In this document: positions 17,458 through 23,538 of the stretch, in pieces
Numbering within the stretch: the first letter of the stretch is position 1
Layout of the letters: each line of letters opens with the position of its first letter
From: Chryseobacterium camelliae
Lineage (GTDB): Bacteria; Bacteroidota; Bacteroidia; Flavobacteriales; Weeksellaceae
Assembly: GCF_030818575.1 (NCBI RefSeq)
Contig: NZ_JAUTAL010000001.1
Span: forward strand, 3,038,001-3,102,000
Reading direction: 5' to 3'
Length of the DNA stretch: 64,000 bases
The notes under the pieces: generated by a model
The model's input: the letters and a program-made list of their open reading frames with translations, nothing else
Database searches by the model: none
What the model was told of the DNA's origin: nothing
Translations under genes and position numbers: made by a program

Positions 17458-17510
17458 AAATTAAAAGACTGAAGCTTGTGGGAAATGCTACCCGAAGCGG
17501 ATCAGTAGTT

Positions 17511-17538
17511 AAAAAAAAATCACGCCCTCTGGTGTGAT
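17511..17538 (-). terminator. Terminator-like hairpin after tRNA-Gly copy 2
   Basis: On the minus strand ATCACACC-AGAG-GGCGTGAT (8 bp, one G-T pair) is followed by nine Ts (17519-17511). It is a strong signal that separates the upstream tRNA unit from unit 1. Confidence 0.75.
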
Positions 17539-17542
17539 TTTG

Positions 17543-17615
17543 AGCGGAAGACGGGGGTCGAACCCGCGACATTCAGCTTGGAAGGCTGACGCTCTACCAA
17601 CTGAGCTACTTCCGC
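17543..17615 (-). tRNA. tRNA-Gly (anticodon TCC), copy 2
   Basis: Same sequence as 17126-17198: acceptor GCGGAAG, anticodon loop CTTCCAA. Confidence 0.97.
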
Positions 17616-17648
17616 AATTCTGTTTCCAAAATTATTGGTAACGCTGTG

Positions 17649-17679
17649 CAAACTTAGGAAAATCCAATGAAATCTGCAA
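17649..17679 (-). promoter_or_regulatory. Promoter before tRNA-Gly copy 2
   Basis: TTG (17677-17679), 20 bases, TAAGTTTG (17649-17656) on the minus strand; the duplicate of the site at 17232-17262. Confidence 0.6.
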
Positions 17680-17701
17680 CTTTTTTTTCTAATATAAAAT
17701 G

Positions 17702-17782
17702 TGGGGAGAGCAGGATTCGAACCTACGAAGCCGAAGCAACTGAGTTACAGTCAGTCCCATTTAGCCACTCTGGAATCTCCCC
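17702..17782 (-). tRNA. tRNA-Tyr (anticodon GTA), copy 2
   Basis: Same sequence as 17285-17365, with the long variable arm and anticodon loop CTGTAAC. Confidence 0.97.
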
Positions 17783-17800
17783 AGATATTTTATATTAATG

Positions 17801-17874
17801 AGCCTCCAGAGGGATTCGAACCCACGACCCCGAGATTACAAATCACGTGCTCTGGCCAACTGAGCTATGGAGGC
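17801..17874 (-). tRNA. tRNA-Thr (anticodon TGT), copy 2
   Basis: Same sequence as 17384-17457. It is the first tRNA after the cluster promoter. Confidence 0.96.
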
Positions 17875-17918
17875 AAATTAAAAAGAATTCAAAAGATCGC
17901 TGTTCCTTTTTGCGAGTG

Positions 17919-17950
17919 CAAATATAGAACGGATTTTTTGAATTCTCAAA
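17919..17950 (-). promoter_or_regulatory. Main promoter of the tRNA cluster
   Basis: On the minus strand TTTG (17947-17950), 20 bases, TATATTTG (17919-17926): a full consensus match about 45 bases before the first tRNA. Confidence 0.75.
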
Positions 17951-17980
17951 TTTTTCAGGGCTTTTTTTTGAGTTTTTTAT

Positions 17981-18271
17981 CTAAGCCATTTCTTTTTTCT
18001 TGATTAGTAGCTTTTTAGCTGCATCTACACAAAGATCCAGGCTTTCTTCAAAGGTGGTGCTGGTCTTTTTTACCACGATATCTTCTCCCGGAACCGCCAG
18101 GATTACTTCGGCAGTTTTGTTGGCCCTGTCCGAGGTATTTTCTACTTTAAGAAACACTTTGCATTCATGGATTTTGTCATAGAATGTTTCCAGTTTCGTT
18201 ACTTTTTTGTCGATGTGCGTTTCCAGTGGTTCGTGAGGAGTTAAACCAATTGATTGTACGGTGATCTTCAT
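17981..18271 (-). CDS. hpf: Ribosome hibernation-promoting factor, HPF/RaiA family
   Basis: Binds the 30S decoding centre in stationary phase and keeps ribosomes inactive. At 96 residues this is the short form, without the C-terminal dimerisation domain of long HPF. The fold is beta-alpha-beta-beta-beta-alpha: MKITVQSIGLTPHEPLETHI, KVTKLETFYDKI, then ESLDLCVDAAKKLLIKKK. Its ATG overlaps the stop of the recombinase gene by four bases (18268-18271), so the two are translationally coupled. The rpsU-xer-hpf-tRNA order is typical of flavobacteria. Confidence 0.93.
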   Translation of the reverse strand: MKITVQSIGLTPHEPLETHIDKKVTKLETFYDKIHECKVFLKVENTSDRANKTAEVILAVPGEDIVVKKTSTTFEESLDLCVDAAKKLLIKKKEMA

Positions 18272-19161
18272 AATTCATCTTTTTTAGACGCTCTTGGATG
18301 AGCCTTATTAAACACTTTTTTCAATTGTTCGATATTGGCATTCGTATAAACCTGCGTGCTTGCAAGGCTGGAATGTCCCAATATTTTCTTTACTTTAGAA
18401 ATTTCCGCCCCGTTGTCCAGCACATGGGTTGCAAAACTGTGCCTGAGGATATGAGGACTTTTTTTCTGCTTGGATGTTATAAGACTAAGGTACTTATTAA
18501 CCACCAGATAGACAAATTTTTCGGTGAGTTTTTTCCCCTTGCCATTAACGAAGAAACAGGAAGCATAATCCTCCTGCGGCTGCCGTACCAAGAGATATTT
18601 TCTAAGCAGGGAAGCCAGCGATTCAGATATGGGAATCATTCTTTGTTTATTTCCTTTTCCCAGGATCTTCATCATGCAGCCATCCAGGTCAACATGCTCA
18701 AATATCAGGCCACAAAGCTCGGCTTTCCGCATCCCGGTCTGGTACAATACTTCAATGATGCATTGGTCCAGCATATCGTATCCGCCTTCTGAAATCCGGT
18801 CTCCGAGCGTAACCATCTCTTCTTCAGAAATGGGAATCTGTTTCTCAGGGTAAAACTTTAGGGAAGCAATGCCTTCAGCCGGCGAAACGGTGATCTCCCC
18901 TATTTTGAGGAGGAAAAGATAGAAACTCCGCAAAGAGGAAAGTTTCCTGTTGATGCTTCTTTTAGAAATGTCCTTTTCGCTGAGCTCAACGATGAAATTC
19001 CGGATGACTTTTTTGTTGATGGCTTTAAGGTCTTCCGAAGACTCTGTTTCCAGGCAGAAACGGGAAAAGTCTTCCAGGTCTTTTTTATAGCTTGTAATCG
19101 TATGGGGAGAATACCTTTTTTCTAGCTGCAGGTATTCTAAAAATTTATCCAGCATCATCAT
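18268..19161 (-). CDS. Tyrosine recombinase XerC/XerD family
   Basis: Site-specific recombinase, probably for chromosome dimer resolution at dif. The 297 residues comprise an N-terminal SAM-like core-binding domain (1-95) and a catalytic domain (105-290) with Arg145 (TGMRKAEL), Lys169 (LGKGNKQR), His237-x-x-Arg240 (HILRH), His263 (LGHSS) and nucleophile Tyr272 (TQVYTN): all catalytic residues are present. It is set in the conserved rpsU-xer-hpf housekeeping string, so I read it as a cellular Xer protein and not as the integrase of the nearby ssrA island. Confidence 0.92.
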   Translation of the reverse strand: MMMLDKFLEYLQLEKRYSPHTITSYKKDLEDFSRFCLETESSEDLKAINKKVIRNFIVELSEKDISKRSINRKLSSLRSFYLFLLKIGEITVSPAEGIASLKFYPEKQIPISEEEMVTLGDRISEGGYDMLDQCIIEVLYQTGMRKAELCGLIFEHVDLDGCMMKILGKGNKQRMIPISESLASLLRKYLLVRQPQEDYASCFFVNGKGKKLTEKFVYLVVNKYLSLITSKQKKSPHILRHSFATHVLDNGAEISKVKKILGHSSLASTQVYTNANIEQLKKVFNKAHPRASKKDEL

Positions 19162-19172
19162 AATATCAAAAC

Positions 19173-19214
19173 AAAAAATTCACTCCTCAAATATAGTATT
19201 TAAGAAGTGAATTT
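19173..19214 (-). terminator. rpsU terminator with embedded xer promoter element
   Basis: On the minus strand AAATTCACT (19214-19206) pairs with AGTGAATTT (19184-19176), followed by Ts. The 21-base loop contains TATATTTG (19195-19188), a perfect -7 box, about 30 bases before the xer start. Termination of rpsU and initiation of xer-hpf appear to share one site. Confidence 0.55.
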
Positions 19215-19237
19215 ATATGTGTTTAAGAAAATTTTTC

Positions 19238-19435
19238 TTAAGCCTGCTCCTCTTTGCTAAGCTCTCTTTGTTTATGAGCCGCCTTTAATCTGGCTTGTCT
19301 CAAAGTTACAGAAGGTTTAACAAATTGCTGTCTTGCTCTTAGCTGACGAACAGTTCCGGTTTTGTCAAATTTTCTTTTATATTTCTTTAGTGCTCTATCG
19401 ATGGATTCACCATCTTTTACAGGAATTATTAACAT
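19238..19435 (-). CDS. rpsU: 30S ribosomal protein S21
   Basis: Small basic ribosomal protein of the 30S platform near the anti-Shine-Dalgarno end of 16S rRNA. It has 65 residues, of normal length, starting MLIIPVKDGESIDRALKKYKR with the family's conserved basic helices (RQLRARQQFVKPSVTLRQA). It is the first gene of the rpsU-xer-hpf string and has a full consensus promoter 24 bases upstream. It lies back to back with ssrA, which runs in the opposite direction. Confidence 0.97.
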   Translation of the reverse strand: MLIIPVKDGESIDRALKKYKRKFDKTGTVRQLRARQQFVKPSVTLRQARLKAAHKQRELSKEEQA

Positions 19436-19458
19436 AGTTTACATCTCATTTTGGACTG

Positions 19459-19490
19459 CAAAAATAATGCTTTTTTATGGAATGGGCAAA
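19459..19490 (-). promoter_or_regulatory. rpsU promoter
   Basis: TTTG (19487-19490), 20 bases, TATTTTTG (19459-19466) on the minus strand. Confidence 0.7.
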
Positions 19491-19692
19491 TTATATAAAG
19501 AAAAAGCGATATTCTGCAGCAGATAGTATAGGTCAAATAAAGCAAAAAGTCTTTTTGGTAAGCTATTGAAGCATAACAGATACTTTGTAAAATGTTGAAT
19601 ACAATTCTTTATTATATAAGCTTATTAATCCTCTTGAGATAATCAATTTTTCAAAGCCCCATCCATATGAACGCTATTTAAACAAAATTCCG

Positions 19693-19700
19693 TATCTTTG
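19693..19700 (+). promoter_or_regulatory. ssrA -7 element
   Basis: TATCTTTG matches TAnnTTTG and lies 17 bases before the mature tmRNA 5' end. The -33 region is not a clear match. Confidence 0.55.
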
Positions 19701-19716
19701 TAGTCACTTTATTCAT

Positions 19717-20115
19717 GGGGTTGACTGGTTTCGACAGCAAGGTCAATGGGTAAGTAAGCATGCAGAGAACCGTAGCGCGATCTCTATAATCCCTTGCTAC
19801 AAAATTTTAACTGGCAACGAAGAGTTCGCTCTTGCAGCTTAATATCGAAGTATAGTAGATCAAGCGTTTTCCCGAAGATTTCAGTAGGGAAGCAAGATGT
19901 CCCACAAAAGCCCTGTTCTGCGGCGTTTGATCCTGGGATATAGGAATGCAGGAATAAGGCTTTAGATGCTTCGGCTAAAGTTCGAAAACCTCAGAAGATA
20001 AGCTGGAAGTTGGGTGTCTGCTCTCTGCCTCCAGTCGAAAATCAATAGCAGAATAAGCATGTAGAAATCTTATGTATTGCTTGTTTGGACGAGGGTTCGA
20101 ATCCCTCCAACTCCA
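19717..20115 (+). ncRNA. ssrA: Transfer-messenger RNA (tmRNA)
   Basis: Rescues stalled ribosomes and tags the unfinished protein for degradation. The 5' end GGGGTTGACTGGTTTCGACAG and the 3' end GAGGGTTCGAATCCCTCCAA then CTCCA form the tRNA-like domain: acceptor GGGGTTG pairs with CAACTCC, and GTTCGAATC is the T-loop. The tag frame begins at GGC 19813 and ends at TAA 19840-19842, coding GNEEFALAA with the LAA end typical of tags. The length is about 399 nucleotides. A strong terminator follows. The 3' end is duplicated at 22111-22191, marking an integration site. Confidence 0.97.
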
Positions 20116-20163
20116 CTGGGAAAAAAGAGAAAATGCAGTTTGCATTTTCTCTTTTTGTTTTCT
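20081..20163 (+). repeat. ssrA 3'-end direct repeat, functional copy (att-like)
   Basis: The last 35 bases of ssrA plus its terminator. The same stretch recurs at 22111-22191 with a few substitutions and small gaps. In between are two genes not expected at this locus. Integrases commonly use the ssrA 3' end as attachment site. Confidence 0.7.
20126..20157 (+). terminator. ssrA terminator
   Basis: AGAGAAAATGCA-GTT-TGCATTTTCTCT followed by TTTTTG: a 12-bp perfect stem. Confidence 0.9.
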
Positions 20164-20178
20164 GAAATTATTCTTTTA

Positions 20179-20215
20179 TCGCGAGCATCCCGCTCATAAA
20201 CCAATAAAAAAACTA
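20179..20215. repeat. Relic resembling the left end of the 140-bp repeat
   Basis: GCGAGCATCCCGCTCAT followed by an ATAAAA run closely matches GCAAGCATCTCGCTCGT...AATAAAA at the left end of the repeat at 23241. The rest of the element is absent here. Confidence 0.4.
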
Positions 20216-20338
20216 CTGCCGCATTAATTCTCCAGGTACATACTCTACAAACCACACGTACTACATCCTCAGAATCATTACTTTTGCATTATAATCAAAC
20301 ATAATTCCCGCTAAATCAGGATTTTGTAAACGCCTGAA

Positions 20339-21166
20339 ATGAAACCCCGTACAATGTTTAACCCAAGAGATCAACCCATACAACCCATAGCAGTGCTTCA
20401 GCCTTACATCCGTCATTTCGGAATGCTGGAGGATGATATTCCGTGCGGTGAAACAAAGGCTTTCAAAATGATTGCTGACGGTTGTCCGGGACTGATCTTC
20501 CAGGAAAATGCCAATAGTTTTTTAGATAAGGACGGAAATAAGCTGCCACAGCTTTTTATACATGGCTTAACATCATCCAACTCGCAAAAAACAGCCACAG
20601 GAAAATACCGTAATATAGGTGTTTACTTCCAGCCGACTGCCATAAAAGCCATTTTCGGCATTGATGCCCATGAACTGACAGATCGTTATCTTGATTTAAA
20701 TGAGGTTGTTAAAAATGACCTGGCGGACCAGCTTTTAAGTGATGATGAAACGGATAAGAGAATTGCTATCCTGTCTGACTTCCTTGCCCGTCAGATCGCA
20801 AAGAATAAATATCCTGAAAACAGGAAGTCTTCGTATGCCGTTGCCAGGATAAATACAGACCATGATGACGGACTGTCTGCAATCCAATCAGATTTAAACC
20901 TTTCAGAACGTTCCTTGGAAAGGATTTTTAAAACGGATATCGGTATTTCACCCAAATTATTTTTCCGAATCTGCCGCTTTCAGGCTGCTCTTGACAGTGT
21001 TCGCAGACGGACATTCAATTCTTTGACGGAAATTGCTTACCAGCATTCCTACGCAGACCAGTCTCATTTCATTCGTGAGTTCAGGGAATTTACGGGTGCT
21101 ACGCCAAAACAGTTTTTAGCCTGCGCGGATGAGCAGGAGCTCAATTTCCCGGAATGGAAACTTTAG
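20339..21166 (+). CDS. AraC-family transcriptional regulator
   Basis: A 275-residue regulator. The N-terminal half (about 1-150) resembles the DUF6597-type domain common in Bacteroidetes AraC proteins (PIQPIAVLQPYIRHFGMLE... then GVYFQPTAIKAIFGI). The C-terminal double HTH (about 180-270) has LNLSERSLERIFKTDIGISPK and the second helix region SYADQSHFIREFREFTGATP. It is followed after 69 bases by an NAD(P)-binding protein gene that it probably controls. Both lie between the two copies of the ssrA 3' end, so they may have arrived together. Confidence 0.85.
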   Translation: MKPRTMFNPRDQPIQPIAVLQPYIRHFGMLEDDIPCGETKAFKMIADGCPGLIFQENANSFLDKDGNKLPQLFIHGLTSSNSQKTATGKYRNIGVYFQPTAIKAIFGIDAHELTDRYLDLNEVVKNDLADQLLSDDETDKRIAILSDFLARQIAKNKYPENRKSSYAVARINTDHDDGLSAIQSDLNLSERSLERIFKTDIGISPKLFFRICRFQAALDSVRRRTFNSLTEIAYQHSYADQSHFIREFREFTGATPKQFLACADEQELNFPEWKL

Positions 21167-21235
21167 CCTGTCGGTTTTGTTCTATTTTCCTTTTTTCCAG
21201 CCCGATACCTTTGCCCTGTCATTAAAGATTAAAAA

Positions 21236-22105
21236 ATGCAGAACAAGAAAATTACCGTATTCAGTGCCACAGGAAAAATAGGTTCGGAACTGATCGGCCT
21301 TTTATCAGCAGCAGGAATTCAAACCATTGCCGTAAGCCGCAACCCCGAAAAAGCCATCCGGATGCCTTGTGTACAATGGGTGCAGGCAGATATGTCTTCC
21401 CGGGAAAGCCTGTACAAAACCATGGAAGATGCTGACTCCGTATTCCTCTTATCAGGGCATAGTCATGGTTTTGTGGAAGAACAATCCAACGTCATTTCCG
21501 TGGCCCGGGAACTGGGCATAAAGCATATCGTAAAGCTGTCGTCAGCAGCGGCTGACAAAGATTCTCCCTTTTTAATTGCCAGGGTACACGGCGAAGTAGA
21601 AGAAATACTCAGGAATGCGGGTATTACCCATACACTTCTCCGCCCAACAGGGATGATGCAGAACTGGCTGGGAGAACTGGCACATTCCGTGAAAACGGAA
21701 GGTAAAATCTATGACGCTACCGGCGAGGGTAAGCGTGCGTATGTGGATATCCGGGATATCGCGGAAGTAGCATTCCGTATCCTCTTGCAGCCGGAGCCAC
21801 ATGCCGGCCATTCTTATTTTTTAACAGGCGGAACCGCGGTTAATTATGGTGAAGTGGCAGAAACCATCAGCCGCATAACCAACCAAAACGTTTCCTTTGT
21901 TTCCCTGAACATAGAAGAACTCCGGCAGCGGATGCAGCAACAAGGCAAGCCTGAGTGGGTCATCAATACCTTGCTGGCTTATACCCAACTGCAACGGGAC
22001 GGCAAAACGGCAACAGTAAGCACGGATGTGGAAACCGTGTTGCATCAACCCGCCCGGACTATAGAGGACTTTTTCAGGGATTATAAAAATGCCTTTCTGA
22101 AATAA
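21236..22105 (+). CDS. NmrA/SDR-type NAD(P)-binding protein
   Basis: Atypical short-chain dehydrogenase of 289 residues. The Rossmann motif is at the N terminus (VFSATGKIGSELIGLL, residues 8-23), followed by VSRNPEKA, and the substrate region has LRPTGMMQNWLGELA. It lacks a clear YxxxK catalytic pair and so fits the NmrA/quinone-oxidoreductase-like (QOR2, YtfG) group acting in redox sensing or quinone reduction. It is paired with the AraC gene upstream. The decayed ssrA-like repeat begins six bases after its stop. Confidence 0.8.
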   Translation: MQNKKITVFSATGKIGSELIGLLSAAGIQTIAVSRNPEKAIRMPCVQWVQADMSSRESLYKTMEDADSVFLLSGHSHGFVEEQSNVISVARELGIKHIVKLSSAAADKDSPFLIARVHGEVEEILRNAGITHTLLRPTGMMQNWLGELAHSVKTEGKIYDATGEGKRAYVDIRDIAEVAFRILLQPEPHAGHSYFLTGGTAVNYGEVAETISRITNQNVSFVSLNIEELRQRMQQQGKPEWVINTLLAYTQLQRDGKTATVSTDVETVLHQPARTIEDFFRDYKNAFLK

Positions 22106-22110
22106 ATGGT

Positions 22111-22191
22111 TTTGTTCAGGCGAGGGTTTGAATCCCACTACTCCACTGAAAAAAGAGAAAATGCGGGTTGCATTTTCTCTTTTTGTTTTCT
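22111..22191 (+). repeat. Decayed second copy of the ssrA 3' end and terminator (att-like)
   Basis: Matches 20081-20163: GAGGGTTTGAATCCC against GAGGGTTCGAATCCC, ACTCCACTG against ACTCCACTG, then the same hairpin AGAGAAAATGC...GCATTTTCTCT with its T-run. The T-loop C has become T, so it could not end a working tmRNA. It still carries an intact terminator that serves the SDR gene. Confidence 0.8.
22154..22184 (+). terminator. Terminator after the SDR gene
   Basis: AGAGAAAATGC-GGGTT-GCATTTTCTCT followed by TTTTG. It is the duplicated ssrA terminator. Confidence 0.85.
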
Positions 22192-22202
22192 AAAAAATTA
22201 CT

Positions 22203-22231
22203 GCATAAGCGTGACGCTCACCCTCAGCGAG
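22203..22231. repeat. Relic resembling the right end of the 140-bp repeat
   Basis: GCATAAGCGTGACGCTC matches GCACGAGCGTGACGCTC at the right end of the repeat at 23241-23380. It lies just after the second ssrA-like end, as the left-end relic lies just after the first. Confidence 0.4.
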
Positions 22232-22377
22232 AGAAGCCACAGTACATTAAACTACAAGACAATAGAAAATTTACAACCAAAATAGAATCTATAAAAATAC
22301 AGCTTAACTCTAACTGAACTTTTTTATCTGTATTGTGAATAAAATTAATTAAGTTTATCATCAATATATATTCAAAG

Positions 22378-23199
22378 ATGATTAGGAATATAAAAAACTA
22401 TTTGCTTGTATTTGTGATGATATCGTGCCATCTTTTAGGTCAAAAATCAAGCTTTATATATGAGTTAAAATACAAGCCCCATACTGACAGCATAAGACTT
22501 GACACCATTACGTATTATCTGGATACCGATAAAGACGTATTATTGTTTCGTTCTGCAATGTTCCGGAAATCAGATTCATTAGCGATTAAAAGAGGATATC
22601 CTAATGGGTTTGATACTGAATTTAATAATAAGTAACTGTATGTGAAAAAGGATACTAAAGAAAATACTGTTTTAAAGTATGTTTTCATTCCTATAGCATA
22701 TTCAACCTTTGCCATAAAAATGAATGAAAAGATTGAATGGAAAATATTACCGGAAAAACAAACAATTGGAAAATATCTTTGTCAAAAGGCGGAAGGATCT
22801 TATGGCGGAAGGATCTGGAATGCATGGTTTACCTCTGAAGTTCCAATTTCCGACGGACCATATATTTTTAGTGGTTTACCTGGATTAATCATCAAAATAA
22901 CAGATGATCAAGGAGATTATGATTTTGAATTGGTACAAATCAAAGATTTCAAATGGAAAGAATTATATCCGGCAAAATATCAGAAGTTGATTTCTTGGGA
23001 GGATTTCCAAAAAATACAGACCGATTTTTATAACAATCCTTTATCCACGCTTAAAAAAGGAGATATTTTAAATGAGGATGCTTCCGGAACTCTTTCCGAA
23101 GCAAACCACAGAGACGTGAAAGAATCTATCAGAAAAAATATCAGAAGTAAAAATAATCCCATAGAGCTAAATTATAAAGTAGATTTTAAAACCAATTAA
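22378..23199 (+). pseudogene. GLPGLI family gene interrupted by an in-frame stop
   Basis: Two open segments (22378-22635 and 22636-23199) lie in the same frame and are separated only by a TAA at 22633-22635. Read through, the 273 residues form a normal GLPGLI protein: signal peptide (YLLVFVMISCHLLG), then the body with AWFTSEVPISDGPYIFSGLPGLIIKI around residues 160-185 and the usual Lys/Asn-rich C terminus. The stop could be a single C-to-T change (CAA to TAA). A GTG restart at 22642 would make a protein without a signal peptide. It is related to the intact gene at 1368-2156. Its function is unknown. Confidence 0.85.
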
Positions 23200-23240
23200 T
23201 AATATAATCTGTAATCTATTTTATTGATTTTGAAATCCTG

Positions 23241-23380
23241 CTGCTGGCGCAAGCATCTCGCTCGTGCCAAAATAAAAGCTAACTCTTTTTAGCATCTTTT
23301 ATTGATTTGGATACCTATTATATCTAATAAATATAAGCGTGAAATAATGTGCACGAGCGTGACGCTCGCGCTAGCCAGGG
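23241..23380. repeat. MITE-like repeat, copy 1
   Basis: 140 bases, strongly similar to 28419-28562. The ends are imperfect inverted repeats (CTGGCGCAAGCATCTCGCTCG near the left, CGAGCGTGACGCTCGCGCTAG at the right). The interior includes AAAATAAAAGCTAAC and a shared TATCTAATAAATATAAGCGTG. There is no open reading frame. It looks like a non-autonomous mobile or palindromic interspersed element. Confidence 0.75.
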
Positions 23381-23538
23381 GCATCACACTTGTCATTCTT
23401 GCTGTTTAAAATTTTGCCGATTTCTTACAGAATAACAGAGTTTAACGCTCCTTATATTTTAATTCTTAATTGTTTTTTCTATTTCTAAATTTGTTATATC
23501 TTCAAATTTAATAATTTGCAATAATTATTGTTACTTTA
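23381..23538. other. AT-rich gap between repeat copy 1 and the STAND gene
   Basis: 158 bases following the gene's stop on the minus strand. I find no gene and no convincing terminator. Confidence 0.5.

Larger units (their letters stand above)
17125..17464 (-). repeat. Tandem repeat unit 1 of the tRNA Thr-Tyr-Gly block
   Basis: About 340 bases repeated with a 417-base period at 17542-17881. The two units differ at only two positions that I can see (attttg/attctg and ccagtg/ccaatg, both in the Tyr-Gly spacer). This is a recent or gene-converted tandem duplication. Confidence 0.92.
17542..17881 (-). repeat. Tandem repeat unit 2 of the tRNA Thr-Tyr-Gly block
   Basis: Upstream unit (first to be transcribed), nearly identical to 17125-17464. 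It is preceded by the main cluster promoter at 17919-17950. Confidence 0.92.

Noticed and set aside
17125-17881. Tandem repeats as a CRISPR array
   Set aside because: The repeats are 340 bases long and made of tRNA genes. I found no CRISPR-like short regular repeats anywhere in the window.
16973-18003. Plus-strand frames of 62-100 codons (MGRAGFEPTKPK..., GREGSNPRHSAW...) across the tRNA region
   Set aside because: They are translations of tRNA genes on the opposite strand; this peptide pattern is a known false gene product.
18268-19161. Tyrosine recombinase as the integrase of the ssrA island
   Set aside because: It sits in the conserved rpsU-xer-hpf order outside the duplicated ssrA ends and has the features of a housekeeping Xer protein.
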